Positions 37,736 through 47,134 of a DNA stretch of 64,000 nucleotides are shown in pieces. Within the stretch, counting starts at the first letter, position 1; every line of letters begins with the position of its first letter. A model generated the notes under the pieces. It saw only the letters and a program-made list of their open reading frames with translations, was not told the DNA's origin and made no database searches. Both the position numbers and the translations under genes were made by a program. Origin of the DNA: Novosphingobium sp. (GTDB taxonomy: Bacteria > Pseudomonadota > Alphaproteobacteria > Sphingomonadales > Sphingomonadaceae); NCBI GenBank assembly GCA_016719755.1, contig JADJYM010000015.1:558001-622000 (forward strand). Reading direction: 5' to 3'.

Positions 37736-39833
37736 TGCTGGGCGAACAGCAGCATGTCAGTTCCGGCACGCTGAAGAACAGTTTCGAGCGCCGGGCCCTC
37801 CTGATCGGCGGATTGCAGGCCGGGATCGGCATGCTGCTGGCTGGCCGGATGGCCTGGATCAGCCTTGCCCAGAATGACAAGTACGCGACCCTTGCCGAAA
37901 GCAACCGCGTCAACCTCTCGCTGATTCCGCCCCGGCGCGGCGCGATCCTTGATCGCAACAATGCTCCACTCGCCGCCAACAAGATGGAATACCGGGTTGA
38001 CATCATTCCTGAACGGATGGTCGATTCCGATGCCACCGTGGCCGAACTGGGCCGCCTGCTGGCGTTCGACCCGATCCAGCTCCAGGACTTGCGCGACAAG
38101 CTGGAAAAGGCGCGCGGGTTTCAGCCGGTCGGCGTCGCCCGGGGCATCCCCGGGAAAAGTTCAACCGGGTTCTCGTTCGCCTGCCTGGTCTGCCGGGGGT
38201 TATCGCGCAGCAGGGCTTTACCCGCTGGTACCCCACCGGTCCCTCGGTCGGGCACCTGATCGGCTATGTCGGCCCTGCCTCGCGCGAGGAATACCAGAAA
38301 GAGCGCAATCCGCTGCTGGTCACGCCGGGCTTCAAGATCGGTAAGGACGGCCTGGAAAAGCAGTTCGAGGCCGCGCTGCGGGGCACGCCAGGCGCACGGC
38401 GCGCCGAAGTGACCGCCAGCGGAAAAGTGGTGCGCGATCTCGACATGCGCGAGGATGTTCCGGGCGCGCCGCTGCGCCTTACGATCGACGCCCCCCTGCA
38501 GGATTATGCGGCGCGCCGGCTCGGACCGGAATCAGGCGCGGTCGTGGTGATGGACTGCCATTCCGGCGATCTGCTCGCGATGGCTTCGATGCCCAGCTAC
38601 GATCCGAACAATTTCTCGGACGGGATCGGCCGCATCGAATGGAAGATGCTGTCAGACGATGACCACGTCCCGCTGCGCAACAAGGTGCTGCGCGGGCTCT
38701 ATCCGCCGGGGTCAACCGTCAAGCCGATGGTAGCGCTGGCCTTCCTGGAAGCGGGGCTCGACCCCAAGGCCAGCGTCGGGTGCGGCGGCGGGCTGCGTGT
38801 TGGCAACCGGGTGTTTCACTGCTGGAACCGGCGCGGGCATGGCTCGGTCGACATGGCCAAGGCCATTTATCAAAGCTGCGACGTCTATTTCTATCATTTC
38901 GCCCAGAAGATCGGGATGGACCGGATCGCGGCCATGGCCCGGCGGCTGGGACTGGGGGCTGAGTTCGATCTGCCAGTGTCGGGACAGTCCTATGGCACCG
39001 TGCCCGATCCGGCCTGGAAGCAGAAGAAGTACGGCAAGCCGTGGGCCGTATTCGACACCGTGAACGCAACGATTGGTCAGGGTTACATGCTGGTCAATCC
39101 GCTGCAGCAGGCGGTGATGGCGGCCCGCATCGCCAGCGGCCGAATCCTCCAACCGCGCCTCCTGCTGGACCAGCGGATGCCCGATGCCCCCTCGCTCGGC
39201 TTCAGTCAGGAACACCTCGATTTCGTCCACAAGGCGATGAGCGACGTGGTCAACGGACCCGGTACTGCCGGACGCGCCAAGCTGCCGATCGAGAACGTGC
39301 TGATGGCCGGCAAGACCGGCACCGCGCAGGTGGTTGGCCTGCACATTTCCAGCGGCAAGACCGGACCCTGGAAATACCGCGACCATGGCCACTTCATCGC
39401 CTTCGCGCCATTCGACAAGCCGCGTTATGCCTGTGCCGTGATAGTCGAGCATGGCGGCGGTTCGGGTGCCGCATATCCCATCGCGCGCGATGTGATGACC
39501 TTTCTGTTCGATCCCGCAAAGGCAATGGACGCCCTGCTGGGCTTCGAAGCCGGCTGGGGCGGAACGCCGCAGCAGCGCCAGGCCACGCGCTATGCCGCCT
39601 ATGCAGCGCAGTACGGGGTAAAGGCCCCCACCAAGCCCGAGAATGCCGAAGAAGTGCTTTCCCAGGCAAACGAGCGCGAGGCGCGCGGGCAGGCCTCGCC
39701 GCAGCCTGAACAGACCGCCGCTGCCGCACCCCGGCCTGAAGAAGACATTACGCCTGCACCAGTGGCAACTCCTGGTGCGTCTGTGCCATCACCCTCGTCC
39801 ACACCGGCCGCCACGCCAGGAGCCGGACAGTGA
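37735..39833 (+). pseudogene. mrdA: Penicillin-binding protein 2, interrupted by a one-base frameshift
   Basis: PBP2 is the elongasome transpeptidase. The first frame encodes the N-terminal membrane helix and dimerisation domain up to about residue 140 ('FQPVGVARGI'). At about 38149-38154 the frame shifts: read in the other frame, the sequence continues with PBP2 ('EKFNRV', 'GFTRWYPTGPSVGHLIGYVGP'), through the catalytic serine 'PPGSTVKP' and 'GKTGTAQV'. One base seems missing between CCC and GGG, where family members usually have a Trp codon. Inserting it restores a protein of about 699 residues with a Pro/Ala-rich tail. As PBP2 is usually essential, a sequencing error is as likely as a real lesion. 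Confidence 0.85.
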
Positions 39834-40945
39834 GGGCCGGCATTATTCCGGCCCCCATCGCCCGCCAGCCCTGGCAGGTGATTTTGCCGCTAACCGCACT
39901 TGTGCTGTTCGGCACGGCGGTTCTCTATTCGGCGGCGGCAGGAAACATCCGCCCCTGGGCGCTCACCCACCTGATCCGCTTTGGCGTGTTTCTGGTGATG
40001 GCCCTGATGATCGCCCGGTTGCCGCGCGATCTGTTCAAGTGGTCGGCCTATCCCGTCTATGTCGGACTGGTCGTGCTGCTGGTGCTGGTCGATCTGATCG
40101 GCGGGATCGGCGGCGGCAGCCAGCGCTGGCTCAACCTGGGCTTCATGACCTTGCAGCCATCCGAATTGATGAAGCCGGGGATCGTCCTCGCCTTTGCAAG
40201 GTTCTACGCCGATCTTCCGCCAGCGCTGACCCCCAACTGGCGCTCGCTGCTGCCAGCGGCGGGATTGCTTGCCGTGCCCGCTGGACTGGTCATGCTCCAG
40301 CCCGACCTTGGTACCGGACTGGCCATCACTTTCGGAGCGGCGGCGGTGATGTTCATGGCCGGCCTGCCGCTGCGCTGGTTCATTGGCGCAGGCGCGGCCG
40401 CAGCGGTGGTTGCTCCTATCGCATTCTTCACCCTGCTCCACGATTACCAGCGCAACCGCGTACTGGTGTTCCTAGATCCGGAAAGCGATCCGCTGGGCAC
40501 GGGTTATCACATCACCCAGTCGAAGATTGCGATCGGATCGGGCGGACTGCTCGGCAAAGGCTTCGGGCAGGGAAGCCAGAGCCATCTTGACTACCTGCCC
40601 GAAGCGCACACCGACTTCGTCTTCGCGACCATGGCCGAGGAATGGGGCCTGCTGGGCGGGTTGTTCGTTCTGGCGATCTTCGCCCTCATCCTGCGCTGGG
40701 GCTTTGCCACCGCGCGCAATGCGCCTGATCGATTCTCCAGCCTGCTGGCAGCAGGGATGACCTGCACGGTGTTTTTCTACATCGCGATTAACCTGATGAT
40801 GGTCATGGGCCTTGCCCCGGTGGTGGGAATTCCGCTGCCCTTCATGAGCCACGGCGGATCGTCGATGATGACCAACATGATCTGCCTGGGCACGATCATG
40901 GCGGTCGACCGGTGGAGCCGGAAGGGCGGCCTGCAGGGTTCGTGA
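39830..40945 (+). CDS. rodA: Rod shape-determining SEDS glycosyltransferase RodA
   Basis: A 371-residue SEDS protein that polymerises lipid II with PBP2. About ten membrane helices are visible, with family motifs 'GSQRWLNLGFMTLQPSELMK', 'LQPDLGTGLAI' and 'GIPLPFMSHGGSS'. It begins at a GTG overlapping the mrdA stop (GTGA) and ends the mre operon, about 100 bases before tRNA-Lys. Confidence 0.95.
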   Translation: MRAGIIPAPIARQPWQVILPLTALVLFGTAVLYSAAAGNIRPWALTHLIRFGVFLVMALMIARLPRDLFKWSAYPVYVGLVVLLVLVDLIGGIGGGSQRWLNLGFMTLQPSELMKPGIVLAFARFYADLPPALTPNWRSLLPAAGLLAVPAGLVMLQPDLGTGLAITFGAAAVMFMAGLPLRWFIGAGAAAAVVAPIAFFTLLHDYQRNRVLVFLDPESDPLGTGYHITQSKIAIGSGGLLGKGFGQGSQSHLDYLPEAHTDFVFATMAEEWGLLGGLFVLAIFALILRWGFATARNAPDRFSSLLAAGMTCTVFFYIAINLMMVMGLAPVVGIPLPFMSHGGSSMMTNMICLGTIMAVDRWSRKGGLQGS

Positions 40946-41047
40946 CTTTTCTCGCAAGAAACCCCTTCCCACGGGAAAACTTCCGGCTATAGGGAGCGCT
41001 CCCGACGAATCGGGGCAGCGGTTCGCCGCAAAGCCGGTTGTCAGTGT

Positions 41048-41127
<80 letters not shown>

Positions 41128-41247
41128 TTTTCAAAGACTTAGGCGGCAAACATCACACTCGCGAAAGCGGTCTCGATGGCCGCTAGTAAGCGATCCGTAA
41201 GATTCATTTTCCCGTGCACGCTGGCGCCCATCTCTGACTTGGGATAG

Positions 41248-41270
41248 CCTCTTTTCGTTGGAAAAAGAGG
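41248..41270 (+). promoter_or_regulatory. Hairpin covering the ribosome-binding site of the nuclease gene
   Basis: CCTCTTTT at 41248-41255 pairs with AAAAGAGG at 41263-41270 across a 7-base loop. The 3' arm overlaps the purine-rich Shine-Dalgarno sequence just before the ATG at 41279, so folding would restrict translation. Whether this is regulatory or incidental cannot be told from sequence alone. Confidence 0.4.
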
Positions 41271-41278
41271 GGGATGCC

Positions 41279-42046
41279 ATGAAGATCGCCAAGAAGACCC
41301 AGGACCGTCTGGTTGCAGGGCTCAAGAAGTATCAACCGATCGTCCGAAAGCTGGCGGAGCGGGACATTTCCGAGGCCGACACGGTGACGGTGATCAAGGA
41401 CATGCTCTGCGATATTTTCGGGTACGACAAGTACACGGAGCTCACGAGCGAGCAGCAAATCCGAGGCACGTTCTGCGACCTGGCAATCAGGGTCGACGGC
41501 AAGATCCACTATCTCGCCGAAGTGAAATCGGCCGGCACCACGCTCAACGAGAACCACCTTCGCCAAGCGGTCAACTATGGCGCCCATCATGGGATCGAGT
41601 GGATCCTGCTCACAAACGGGATCATCTGGAAAGTCTATCGCATCAAGTTCGGGCAGCCGATCGACTGGACCGAGGTCTACTGTTTCGACATGGGCGCGCT
41701 ATCGTCACGATCGGCAGATGATCTGGGCAAACTGGCGATGCTCTGCCGCGAGAGCATTTCGACCGATGCACTGGAGGCCTTCCACAAGCAGGCTCAGATT
41801 CTCAACCGCTTCGTGATCGCCGAACTTCTTCAGAGCGATGCCGTGGTCGGCGCCCTACGCAAGGAAATGCGCCGCCTGTTCGATGGCGTGAAGACGCACG
41901 ACGACGAGCTGCGCATCCTACTGAGCAATGACGTGATCAAGAGGGACGCGATCGACGGCGATGCACCGAAGGCCGCCAAGGCCCAGGTAAAGAAGGCCCA
42001 TGCCGCGCTCGCAAAGAAGGCCGCAAAAGCTGCGGCATCTGAGTAG
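41279..42046 (+). CDS. Stand-alone HsdR N-terminal-type nuclease domain protein
   Basis: A 255-residue protein matching the N-terminal nuclease domain of type I restriction HsdR subunits. The PD-(D/E)xK motif appears as D67 ('CDLAI') and E81-x-K83 ('LAEVK'). There is no helicase motor, methylase or specificity subunit nearby. A Lys/Ala-rich tail ends the protein. It is the first gene inside the island after tRNA-Lys, a position often used by accessory or defence genes. A defence role is inferred. Confidence 0.8.
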   Translation: MKIAKKTQDRLVAGLKKYQPIVRKLAERDISEADTVTVIKDMLCDIFGYDKYTELTSEQQIRGTFCDLAIRVDGKIHYLAEVKSAGTTLNENHLRQAVNYGAHHGIEWILLTNGIIWKVYRIKFGQPIDWTEVYCFDMGALSSRSADDLGKLAMLCRESISTDALEAFHKQAQILNRFVIAELLQSDAVVGALRKEMRRLFDGVKTHDDELRILLSNDVIKRDAIDGDAPKAAKAQVKKAHAALAKKAAKAAASE

Positions 42047-42053
42047 AGCGGTT

Positions 42054-42317
42054 TCATAGCCCCGCGAACTCCCGAACCGCCGCAACGTGGCTGATCAGCA
42101 ACGCCGAGTAGATCTCGGCTGCTTCTTGCCGATCGGGCGTTGAAAGGAGCGCCAGTTGCCAAGCTGCAGCCAATAGCGGAGTGACGCCGCTCAGCGCGTC
42201 CTGCGGCCGGACCTCCCTGCCCTCGAGCTCTGCCTGCGCGTTGATGTTCGCGGCGACGATCCCGGCAAGGTCGCCAGCATCGGCGATCAGCCGCTCCATG
42301 CTGATTGCATCGATCAC
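42054..42317 (-). CDS. Small phage protein downstream of tape measure
   Basis: An 87-residue helical protein starting at a GTG that overlaps the tape-measure stop (GTGA). I do not recognise its family. Its place directly after the tape-measure gene suggests a minor tail component. It ends 7 bases from the convergent nuclease gene. Confidence 0.55.
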   Translation of the reverse strand: MIDAISMERLIADAGDLAGIVAANINAQAELEGREVRPQDALSGVTPLLAAAWQLALLSTPDRQEAAEIYSALLISHVAAVREFAGL

Positions 42318-42678
42318 AGTTTGGGCCTCCGCATCTGGGCAATGTCGCGGGTGGCCAGCGCATGACCACCGCGCGCGCCTGCCTCGGCTGCGCGCTGGCC
42401 CATGCTGTTGATCTGGTTCACGAGGTCTTGCGTCAGGACCGCGCCGCGCGCGTCGAGGTGGAAGTGCTGGACGACGCTCGCGCCGGTGCCCGCCACACCC
42501 ATGTTGCCGATGGCATGGTTCGGGATGACCTGCTCGCCGCCATTGAAGCGAACCAGCTCGGGGCCACGCTCGCCGACCACTGCCAGCCCGCGCGGGGCAT
42601 TGTTGGTGCCGGTCGCAAAGCCGGGGATGGCCGCAATGGTCTTGATGATGTTGTTCAGGCCGAGGATGCCGCCGCCGC
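42314..42678 (-). pseudogene. Tail tape-measure protein, C-terminal fragment
   Basis: The last 121 codons or so of a lambda-type tape-measure protein. The typical tail 'LAVVGERGPELVRFNGGEQV' is followed by a stop at 42314. Upstream, the gene is cut at 42678 by an inserted block; the body resumes at 45410 after a 206-bp duplication. Fusing the two across the repeat would restore one continuous frame here. Confidence 0.85.
42473..42678. repeat. 206-bp direct repeat, copy 1
   Basis: Identical on base-by-base reading to 45410-45615, in the same orientation, 2,937 bp apart. It is a piece of the tape-measure gene. The flanking bases differ on both sides of both copies, which fixes the limits exactly. 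Confidence 0.95.
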
Positions 42679-43414
42679 CCATGGGCCGATTGCCAGCTTT
42701 GGCGTGGCCAGCTTTGGGCCCATCGATATCGATCCGGCGTCGCCTGCTTACGGCACTTTTACCAGCACGCCCAAGCCGGGCTGGGCCGGTGCACGGTTTC
42801 ACGATGTGCTGGGTCAGTTTGGTGTGCCCATTGCCGTGGATACTGACGTGAATGGCGCGGCCCTGGGCGAATGGCTGAAGGGCGCGGGGCAGGGTTGCAC
42901 CACCTTGGCGTACACTACAGTGGGGACCGGCATTGGCACGGGCGTGGTGCGGATGGGCAAGCCCCTGATGGGCTTTTCGCATTACGAAAGCGGTCATATC
43001 CGGCCGCCGCGTGACCATGCGGCTGATCCGTTCGAGGGTTCTTGTCCCTATCATGGCGACTGCCTGGAGGGGCTGGCAGCCGGACCGGCGATCATCGCGC
43101 GTTGGGGGCAGAGCCTGTCGGAGCTGGGCAGTCCGTCCGACAAGATCGAACTGATCGCCGATTACATCGCGCACCTCGCTGCAAATCTTGTGCTGTTGCA
43201 CATGCCGGATCGCTTGATCTTCGGTGGCGGCGTCATGAAGGCGCCGGGTCTGCTGCAGGCCGTGCGGCGGCTGACCGAAGTGAAGCTGGGCGGCTATGTC
43301 CGTGCGCCGCAACTCGATCCCGGACTGGAGCAGTTCATCGTCGCGCCCGCCCTGGGTGATCATGCCGGAATTACGGGCGCGATCGAGCTGGGCCGCATGG
43401 CGGCGGGTCAATAG
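42679..43414 (+). pseudogene. ROK-family sugar kinase, 5'-truncated
   Basis: The plus-strand frame reads as a fructokinase-like ROK protein from about the family's residue 60 onward ('IASFGPIDIDPASP', 'DTDVNGAALGEW', 'TVGTGIGTGVV', zinc motif 'ESGHIRPPRDH...CPYHGDCLEG', 'IFGGGVMK'). The N-terminal phosphate-binding region is missing: the gene starts abruptly at the end of the 206-bp repeat. Any start codon in the repeat would add unrelated residues. Confidence 0.88.
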
Positions 43415-43468
43415 TCGGTCCAGTTGGGCCGACCACTTGGCGTTGCGACCATACGGTCCGGTCAGACG

Positions 43469-44080
43469 CTAATCGCTGATCAGATTTTCAATCGCGTCAA
43501 GCAGGGCGGTCTTTGCATCCTGGTCGGCCAGCCCCGGCCAGGCGGGGCGTGATTTCCCAACCGTGATCCACGCGCCGATGCTCATGGACAGGATGGCAAG
43601 GGCGCGCGCCTGACGGGTCGTTTCGTCAAGCTCTGGCCGGATTGCGCCCAGCAGGGCGGCATAGTGCCCGGCGATCCAATGATACCACGAACTCTGCCGG
43701 GACAGGAGGTCGGGGTTGTAAAGATAGTGGGCGAAGGACTGGAGCGCGACGCGGTCGCTCTCGGTCAGCGTATAGGTGACATGGAGCGTGCACAGTTTCA
43801 TCAGGCGCTGGCGGGGCTCGCTGCCCGGTTCGAGCAGCACCTTTTCAGCCGATCGATAGAACCCGCTGAAGGCATGGTCGAAAATCGCGTCGAACAGGCT
43901 TTCCCGGGTCGGGAAATGGTGCCGTAATGCGCTTTGGGTGATGCCCACCTTTTTGGCGACGGCATCCTGAGAAATCGCATCCATGCCCACTTCGTCGATC
44001 ATGGCCAGAGCTTCGGCCATGATTCGCCGCCGCGTTCGCTCACCTTTGGTCTCGCGCTCGGATAATTCTGCTTTCGTCAC
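43469..44080 (-). CDS. TetR-family regulator
   Basis: A 203-residue regulator with an N-terminal HTH ('VAKKVGITQSALRHHFPTRESL') and a helical ligand domain. The GTG at 44080 gives a normal TetR length; a longer frame to 44572 is antisense to the dioxygenase gene. It is divergent from the TauD-like dioxygenase across 138 bases, so it probably controls that gene and itself. Confidence 0.85.
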   Translation of the reverse strand: MTKAELSERETKGERTRRRIMAEALAMIDEVGMDAISQDAVAKKVGITQSALRHHFPTRESLFDAIFDHAFSGFYRSAEKVLLEPGSEPRQRLMKLCTLHVTYTLTESDRVALQSFAHYLYNPDLLSRQSSWYHWIAGHYAALLGAIRPELDETTRQARALAILSMSIGAWITVGKSRPAWPGLADQDAKTALLDAIENLISD

Positions 44081-44158
44081 ACTTCCATCTCCGCACGAGG
44101 CGTCTTGAATCCGCTGATTTCCTAACCTTCCCGGCATCAACCTGTCACGCAAAATAAA

Positions 44159-44175
44159 ACCACTTGTTAAATGGT
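44159..44175. promoter_or_regulatory. Possible TetR operator between tetR and tauD-like genes
   Basis: ACCACTTGTTAAATGGT is an imperfect inverted repeat (ACCA...TGGT) lying between the divergent regulator and dioxygenase genes, 44 bases before the dioxygenase ATG. The symmetry is weak. Confidence 0.25.
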
Positions 44176-44218
44176 AAATTGCGCGTAGTCTGTTTCCAAA
44201 GCAAAAGTGGAGAGAGCG

Positions 44219-45049
44219 ATGTCCCTTTCGGTACAAAACATCACGCCGGTCATTGGTGCGGAAGTATCCGGGGTCGATCTGGGCCAGATCGACGATGTCA
44301 CGGCAGCGGCGTTGCGGCGCCTGCTGGCGGACCGCGGAGTCCTGGTATTCCGCGACCAGCATCTCGATCACGAAGCGCACAAGCGCGCGGCCGCCTGTTT
44401 CGGCAACGGTCAGCTCCATTGTCACCCACTCGCCGCAATCTCGGGCAGTGCCGATCCCGCCGTGCTGACGATCAAGGCTACGGCCAATTCCGCCTTCGTC
44501 GCAGGCGATGGCTGGCATACCGACGTGTCGTGCGATCCCGCACCGATCCGCGCGTCTCTGCTCTATATGCACGAGGTGCCGGAGAATGGCGGAGGCGACA
44601 CCGTCTTTGCCAGCATGACCGAAGCCTATGCCCTGCTATCAGAACCCGTGCGCGACCTGATCGGAAACCTGCGCGCCGTTCATGACGGTGCCGTGCCGTG
44701 GCGCCAGGGTTACGGCAAGGAACCGCCTGCGGGAACCGAGTACAACCGGACCGCCCACCCGCTGGTCATTGCCCATCCCGATAACGGCAAGCCGCTGCTG
44801 TGGGTCAACCGTGGCTTCACCACCCATATCGAAGGCGTGAGCCGCCTGGAAAGCCGGCACCTTCTGGAAATGCTGTTCCACCACATCGAGGCCACGCCCC
44901 GGGTGCAGTGCCGCGTGCGCTGGGACAAGAACACGCTGGTGATCTGGGACAATATCGCCACCCAGCACCATGCCGTTTGGGACTATTTCCCGCACACCCG
45001 CCATGCCGAACGTGTCTCGGTTGTCGGTGGAGAGTTGCAAGCCGCCTGA
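44219..45049 (+). CDS. TauD/TfdA-family 2-oxoglutarate dioxygenase
   Basis: A 276-residue Fe(II)/2-oxoglutarate oxygenase. The iron ligands are H100 and D102 in 'GWHTDVSC' and a distal His in 'TQHHAVWDY'; the co-substrate Arg is in the 'HTRHAERV' tail. These enzymes hydroxylate taurine, alkylsulfates, phenoxyacids or carnitine-like compounds. A TetR gene is divergent and a truncated MFS gene follows, as in a small catabolic cluster. The start has a GGAGAGAG ribosome-binding site. Confidence 0.9.
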   Translation: MSLSVQNITPVIGAEVSGVDLGQIDDVTAAALRRLLADRGVLVFRDQHLDHEAHKRAAACFGNGQLHCHPLAAISGSADPAVLTIKATANSAFVAGDGWHTDVSCDPAPIRASLLYMHEVPENGGGDTVFASMTEAYALLSEPVRDLIGNLRAVHDGAVPWRQGYGKEPPAGTEYNRTAHPLVIAHPDNGKPLLWVNRGFTTHIEGVSRLESRHLLEMLFHHIEATPRVQCRVRWDKNTLVIWDNIATQHHAVWDYFPHTRHAERVSVVGGELQAA

Positions 45050-45059
45050 TTGCTTCTCG

Positions 45060-45093
45060 GCTCGTGGGCGATAGTCTGCCCACGAGCTTTGTT
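45060..45093 (+). terminator. Terminator after the dioxygenase gene
   Basis: GCTCGTGGGC at 45060-45069 pairs with GCCCACGAGC at 45078-45087, followed by TTTGTT. It lies 10 bases after the dioxygenase stop and would separate it from the MFS fragment. Confidence 0.75.
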
Positions 45094-45107
45094 ATCAGGA
45101 GGTGTCC

Positions 45108-45409
45108 ATGACGGAAGCCCGCCCTTGGCGCCCATTCGGCCTGCTTTTGTTGTTCCTGCTGCTCCACGTCCTAAACCAGGTCGACCGAAGCCTGATTGCC
45201 AGCTTCGGACCTGAAATCGTTGCCGAACTCGATCTTACCCGGACGCAGTTCAGCATCGTGAGCGGGCTGGCCTTTACGGTGCCCTATGCCCTCACCGCGC
45301 TGACCGCAGGTGTCCTGGCCGACAAATATGGCCGGACCCGGATCATGGCGGCGGGCCTGGCCACCTGGAGTGCCTTTACAGCACTTTCCGGCTTGGCGCG
45401 TTCCTTCCT
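45108..45409 (+). pseudogene. MFS transporter, 5' fragment only
   Basis: About 100 codons of an MFS N-terminus ('HVLNQVDRSLIASFG', 'GLAFTVPYALTALTAGVLADKYGRTR'), with an ideal AGGAGG ribosome-binding site before the ATG at 45108. Homology stops exactly where the second 206-bp repeat begins. The frame stays open to 45860, but the added residues are antisense tape-measure sequence. Confidence 0.88.
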
Positions 45410-45615
45410 GACGCTCGCGCCGGTGCCCGCCACACCCATGTTGCCGATGGCATGGTTCGGGATGACCTGCTCGCCGCCATTGAAGCGAACCAGCTCGGGG
45501 CCACGCTCGCCGACCACTGCCAGCCCGCGCGGGGCATTGTTGGTGCCGGTCGCAAAGCCGGGGATGGCCGCAATGGTCTTGATGATGTTGTTCAGGCCGA
45601 GGATGCCGCCGCCGC
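45410..45615. repeat. 206-bp direct repeat, copy 2
   Basis: Second identical copy of the tape-measure segment at 42473-42678. This copy is joined to the tape-measure body on its right and to the truncated MFS gene on its left. Confidence 0.95.
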
Positions 45616-46557
45616 TCGACTTGCTGGATCCACCACCAAAGAGCGCTTCCGCGATCGGGCGCACAATCGCCTGTTGCACGGCGATCCTGATCAGGTCGGC
45701 GATGATCTGGTTGGCCACGCCCTTGAACACGTCTCCCAGCGACTTGGTGCCCATGATCGCCTCGGTGATCCCGTCGTTGAGCGCATTGAGGCCCCGGACC
45801 TCGATGCTCTCAATCGCCTCGTTGATGTTGTCCGCCGACTCCTTGAGGTCGTCGGCATAGACCTGCCCGGGGGAGCGCTGCGATCGGGCCAGTTTGAGCT
45901 TCTCGAGCTTCTGCTGAGCGATCAGTTCGGCGCGCGCCGATTCGGCGATGCCCTCGGTCGCAATGGCCTCGTCCAGCCGGGCGCGCTCGATCTTCTGTTG
46001 CAGGTCGAGGGCGCGGCGCTCGGGTCGTTGCGCTTGCCCTTGGTCTCAAGGTCGACTTGCGCCTCGAGGGTGGCCTGCTGGGCTTCAAGGGCGGAAAGGG
46101 CAATCGCGTTCTGGCGGAATTCGAGATCGCGGTTGACCTGCTGAGGCAGAAGGCCAGGACGTCCCTCCGCAATGATCTCGCCGTTCTTGCCCACCTGCGC
46201 AGGCTTGCCATAGAGCCGATTGATCGCCGCGATCTGGGCGTCCTTCTGCTCCCGGGTGTAGGCGGTCTCGTTCTCGATCTGCGCTATACGCTGGGCGCGC
46301 TCGGATTCGAGCATCTGCTTCGCCAGGTCGGCGCGCTCTGCGGCATTCGTGCTCAGGTCGGACCGGGCGCGCAGCTCTTCCTGGGCAAGCCGGGCCATTT
46401 CCTCGGCGAAGCGGTTCTCGCCGCTGGCGGCGCCGGTGCCCTTGCCCCCCTTGGTGCCCTTGGAGCCGCCACCGGCGGGCGCGAGAGCAATGGGGCGGGT
46501 TGCACCTGCGATGGCCCGATTGAGCCCCTCGAGCGCTCCCATGCCTGCCGCGTAGAG
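45410..46557 (-). pseudogene. Tail tape-measure protein body, deleted and frameshifted
   Basis: Minus-strand remnant of the tape-measure gene. The part from about 46557 to 46023 ('AAGMGALEGLNRAIAGATRPI', then a long Gln/Glu/Ala-rich helix) is in one frame. A one-base shift at about 46022 ('KGKRNDP') moves the continuation ('RALDLQQKIERARLDEAIATE' and onward to 'GTKSLGDVFKGVANQIIADL') to another. The N-terminal portion is absent, the sequence being joined directly to the tail-assembly chaperone remnant. The 3' end is separated by the inserted block. Confidence 0.8.
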
Positions 46558-46712
46558 CCGTCCAGCGTCAGGCCGATGCTCTCGCGCAGCCGGAACTCGA
46601 GAGAGCACATGGTATGCCCGACGCGTTCGAGTTCGATCATCTGCGGGATCGGCAGGAAGAAGCGGTAATCGCCATCGGCGAAGGGCATGGTGATTTCGGT
46701 CGGATAGGTCAT
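46557..46712 (-). pseudogene. Tail assembly chaperone-like (GTA gp10 type), 3'-truncated
   Basis: About 52 codons ('MTYPTEITMPFADGDYRF', 'PIPQMIELERVGH') resembling the GTA family protein / phage tail-assembly chaperone that normally precedes the tape measure. The sequence breaks off at about 46557 into internal tape-measure sequence, marking a deletion junction. Its ATG overlaps the stop of the HK97-gp10-like gene. Confidence 0.65.
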
Positions 46713-47134
46713 TTGCGGTACCTCTTGATTGCCTGGTTGACGCGGGCGACGAGCAGGCGCTCGGCGCGGGGTTTCATCTTGTCCCGTGCGGGTTTGAGAA
46801 ATGGCCGAGCCTCGATCGTGCTGCTCCCGAACTCGAGCGGGGCGCTGTAGGGCGCGCTGCTCTCGACGGTGGCCACCATCTCCTTGCCGGGCGCGTATGG
46901 TTGCCGGATGACCTCGATATGAGCTTGCAAGACCCCGCTATCCCGGTTCGGCGGTTGCCCCGGGGCGCTGGGCTTGTGCTTCTTGCCCGATACGGAGCCC
47001 GCTGAGATCGATCGGAAGGCTTCTGAGCGCACGAGGTCGGCAGCCTCGTAGAGCGCCGCCTGGACGGCCCTGAGGAGCTGCTGAGAGCGGAAGGCATCGA
47101 GCCGCTTGCGGACCTGGTCGCGGGGGCTGCTCAT
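46709..47134 (-). CDS. HK97 gp10-like tail-completion protein
   Basis: A 141-residue protein with the pattern of HK97 gp10-family head-tail joining or tail-completion proteins: an N-terminal helix, 'LVRSEAFRSIS', 'GQPPNRDSGVLQAHI', 'SSAPYSAPLEFGSSTIEARPFLKPA'. It overlaps terL by four bases (ATGA), although portal, capsid and other head genes usually lie between them. Confidence 0.8.
   Translation of the reverse strand: MSSPRDQVRKRLDAFRSQQLLRAVQAALYEAADLVRSEAFRSISAGSVSGKKHKPSAPGQPPNRDSGVLQAHIEVIRQPYAPGKEMVATVESSAPYSAPLEFGSSTIEARPFLKPARDKMKPRAERLLVARVNQAIKRYRK

Noticed and set aside
42314-43411. A single 365-residue minus-strand protein
   Set aside because: Only the last part is tape-measure sequence; the rest is antisense to the ROK kinase fragment and joins at the repeat boundary.
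42305-43414. A complete ROK kinase starting at 42305
   Set aside because: The first 125 codons are antisense tape-measure sequence including the 206-bp repeat; the kinase N-terminus is missing.
42473-45615. An insertion sequence or composite transposon bounded by the 206-bp repeats
   Set aside because: The repeats are internal tape-measure sequence, have no terminal inverted repeats, and no transposase lies between or within them.
45102-45860. A 252-residue MFS-like protein
   Set aside because: Homology ends at residue about 100; the remainder is antisense repeat and tape-measure sequence.
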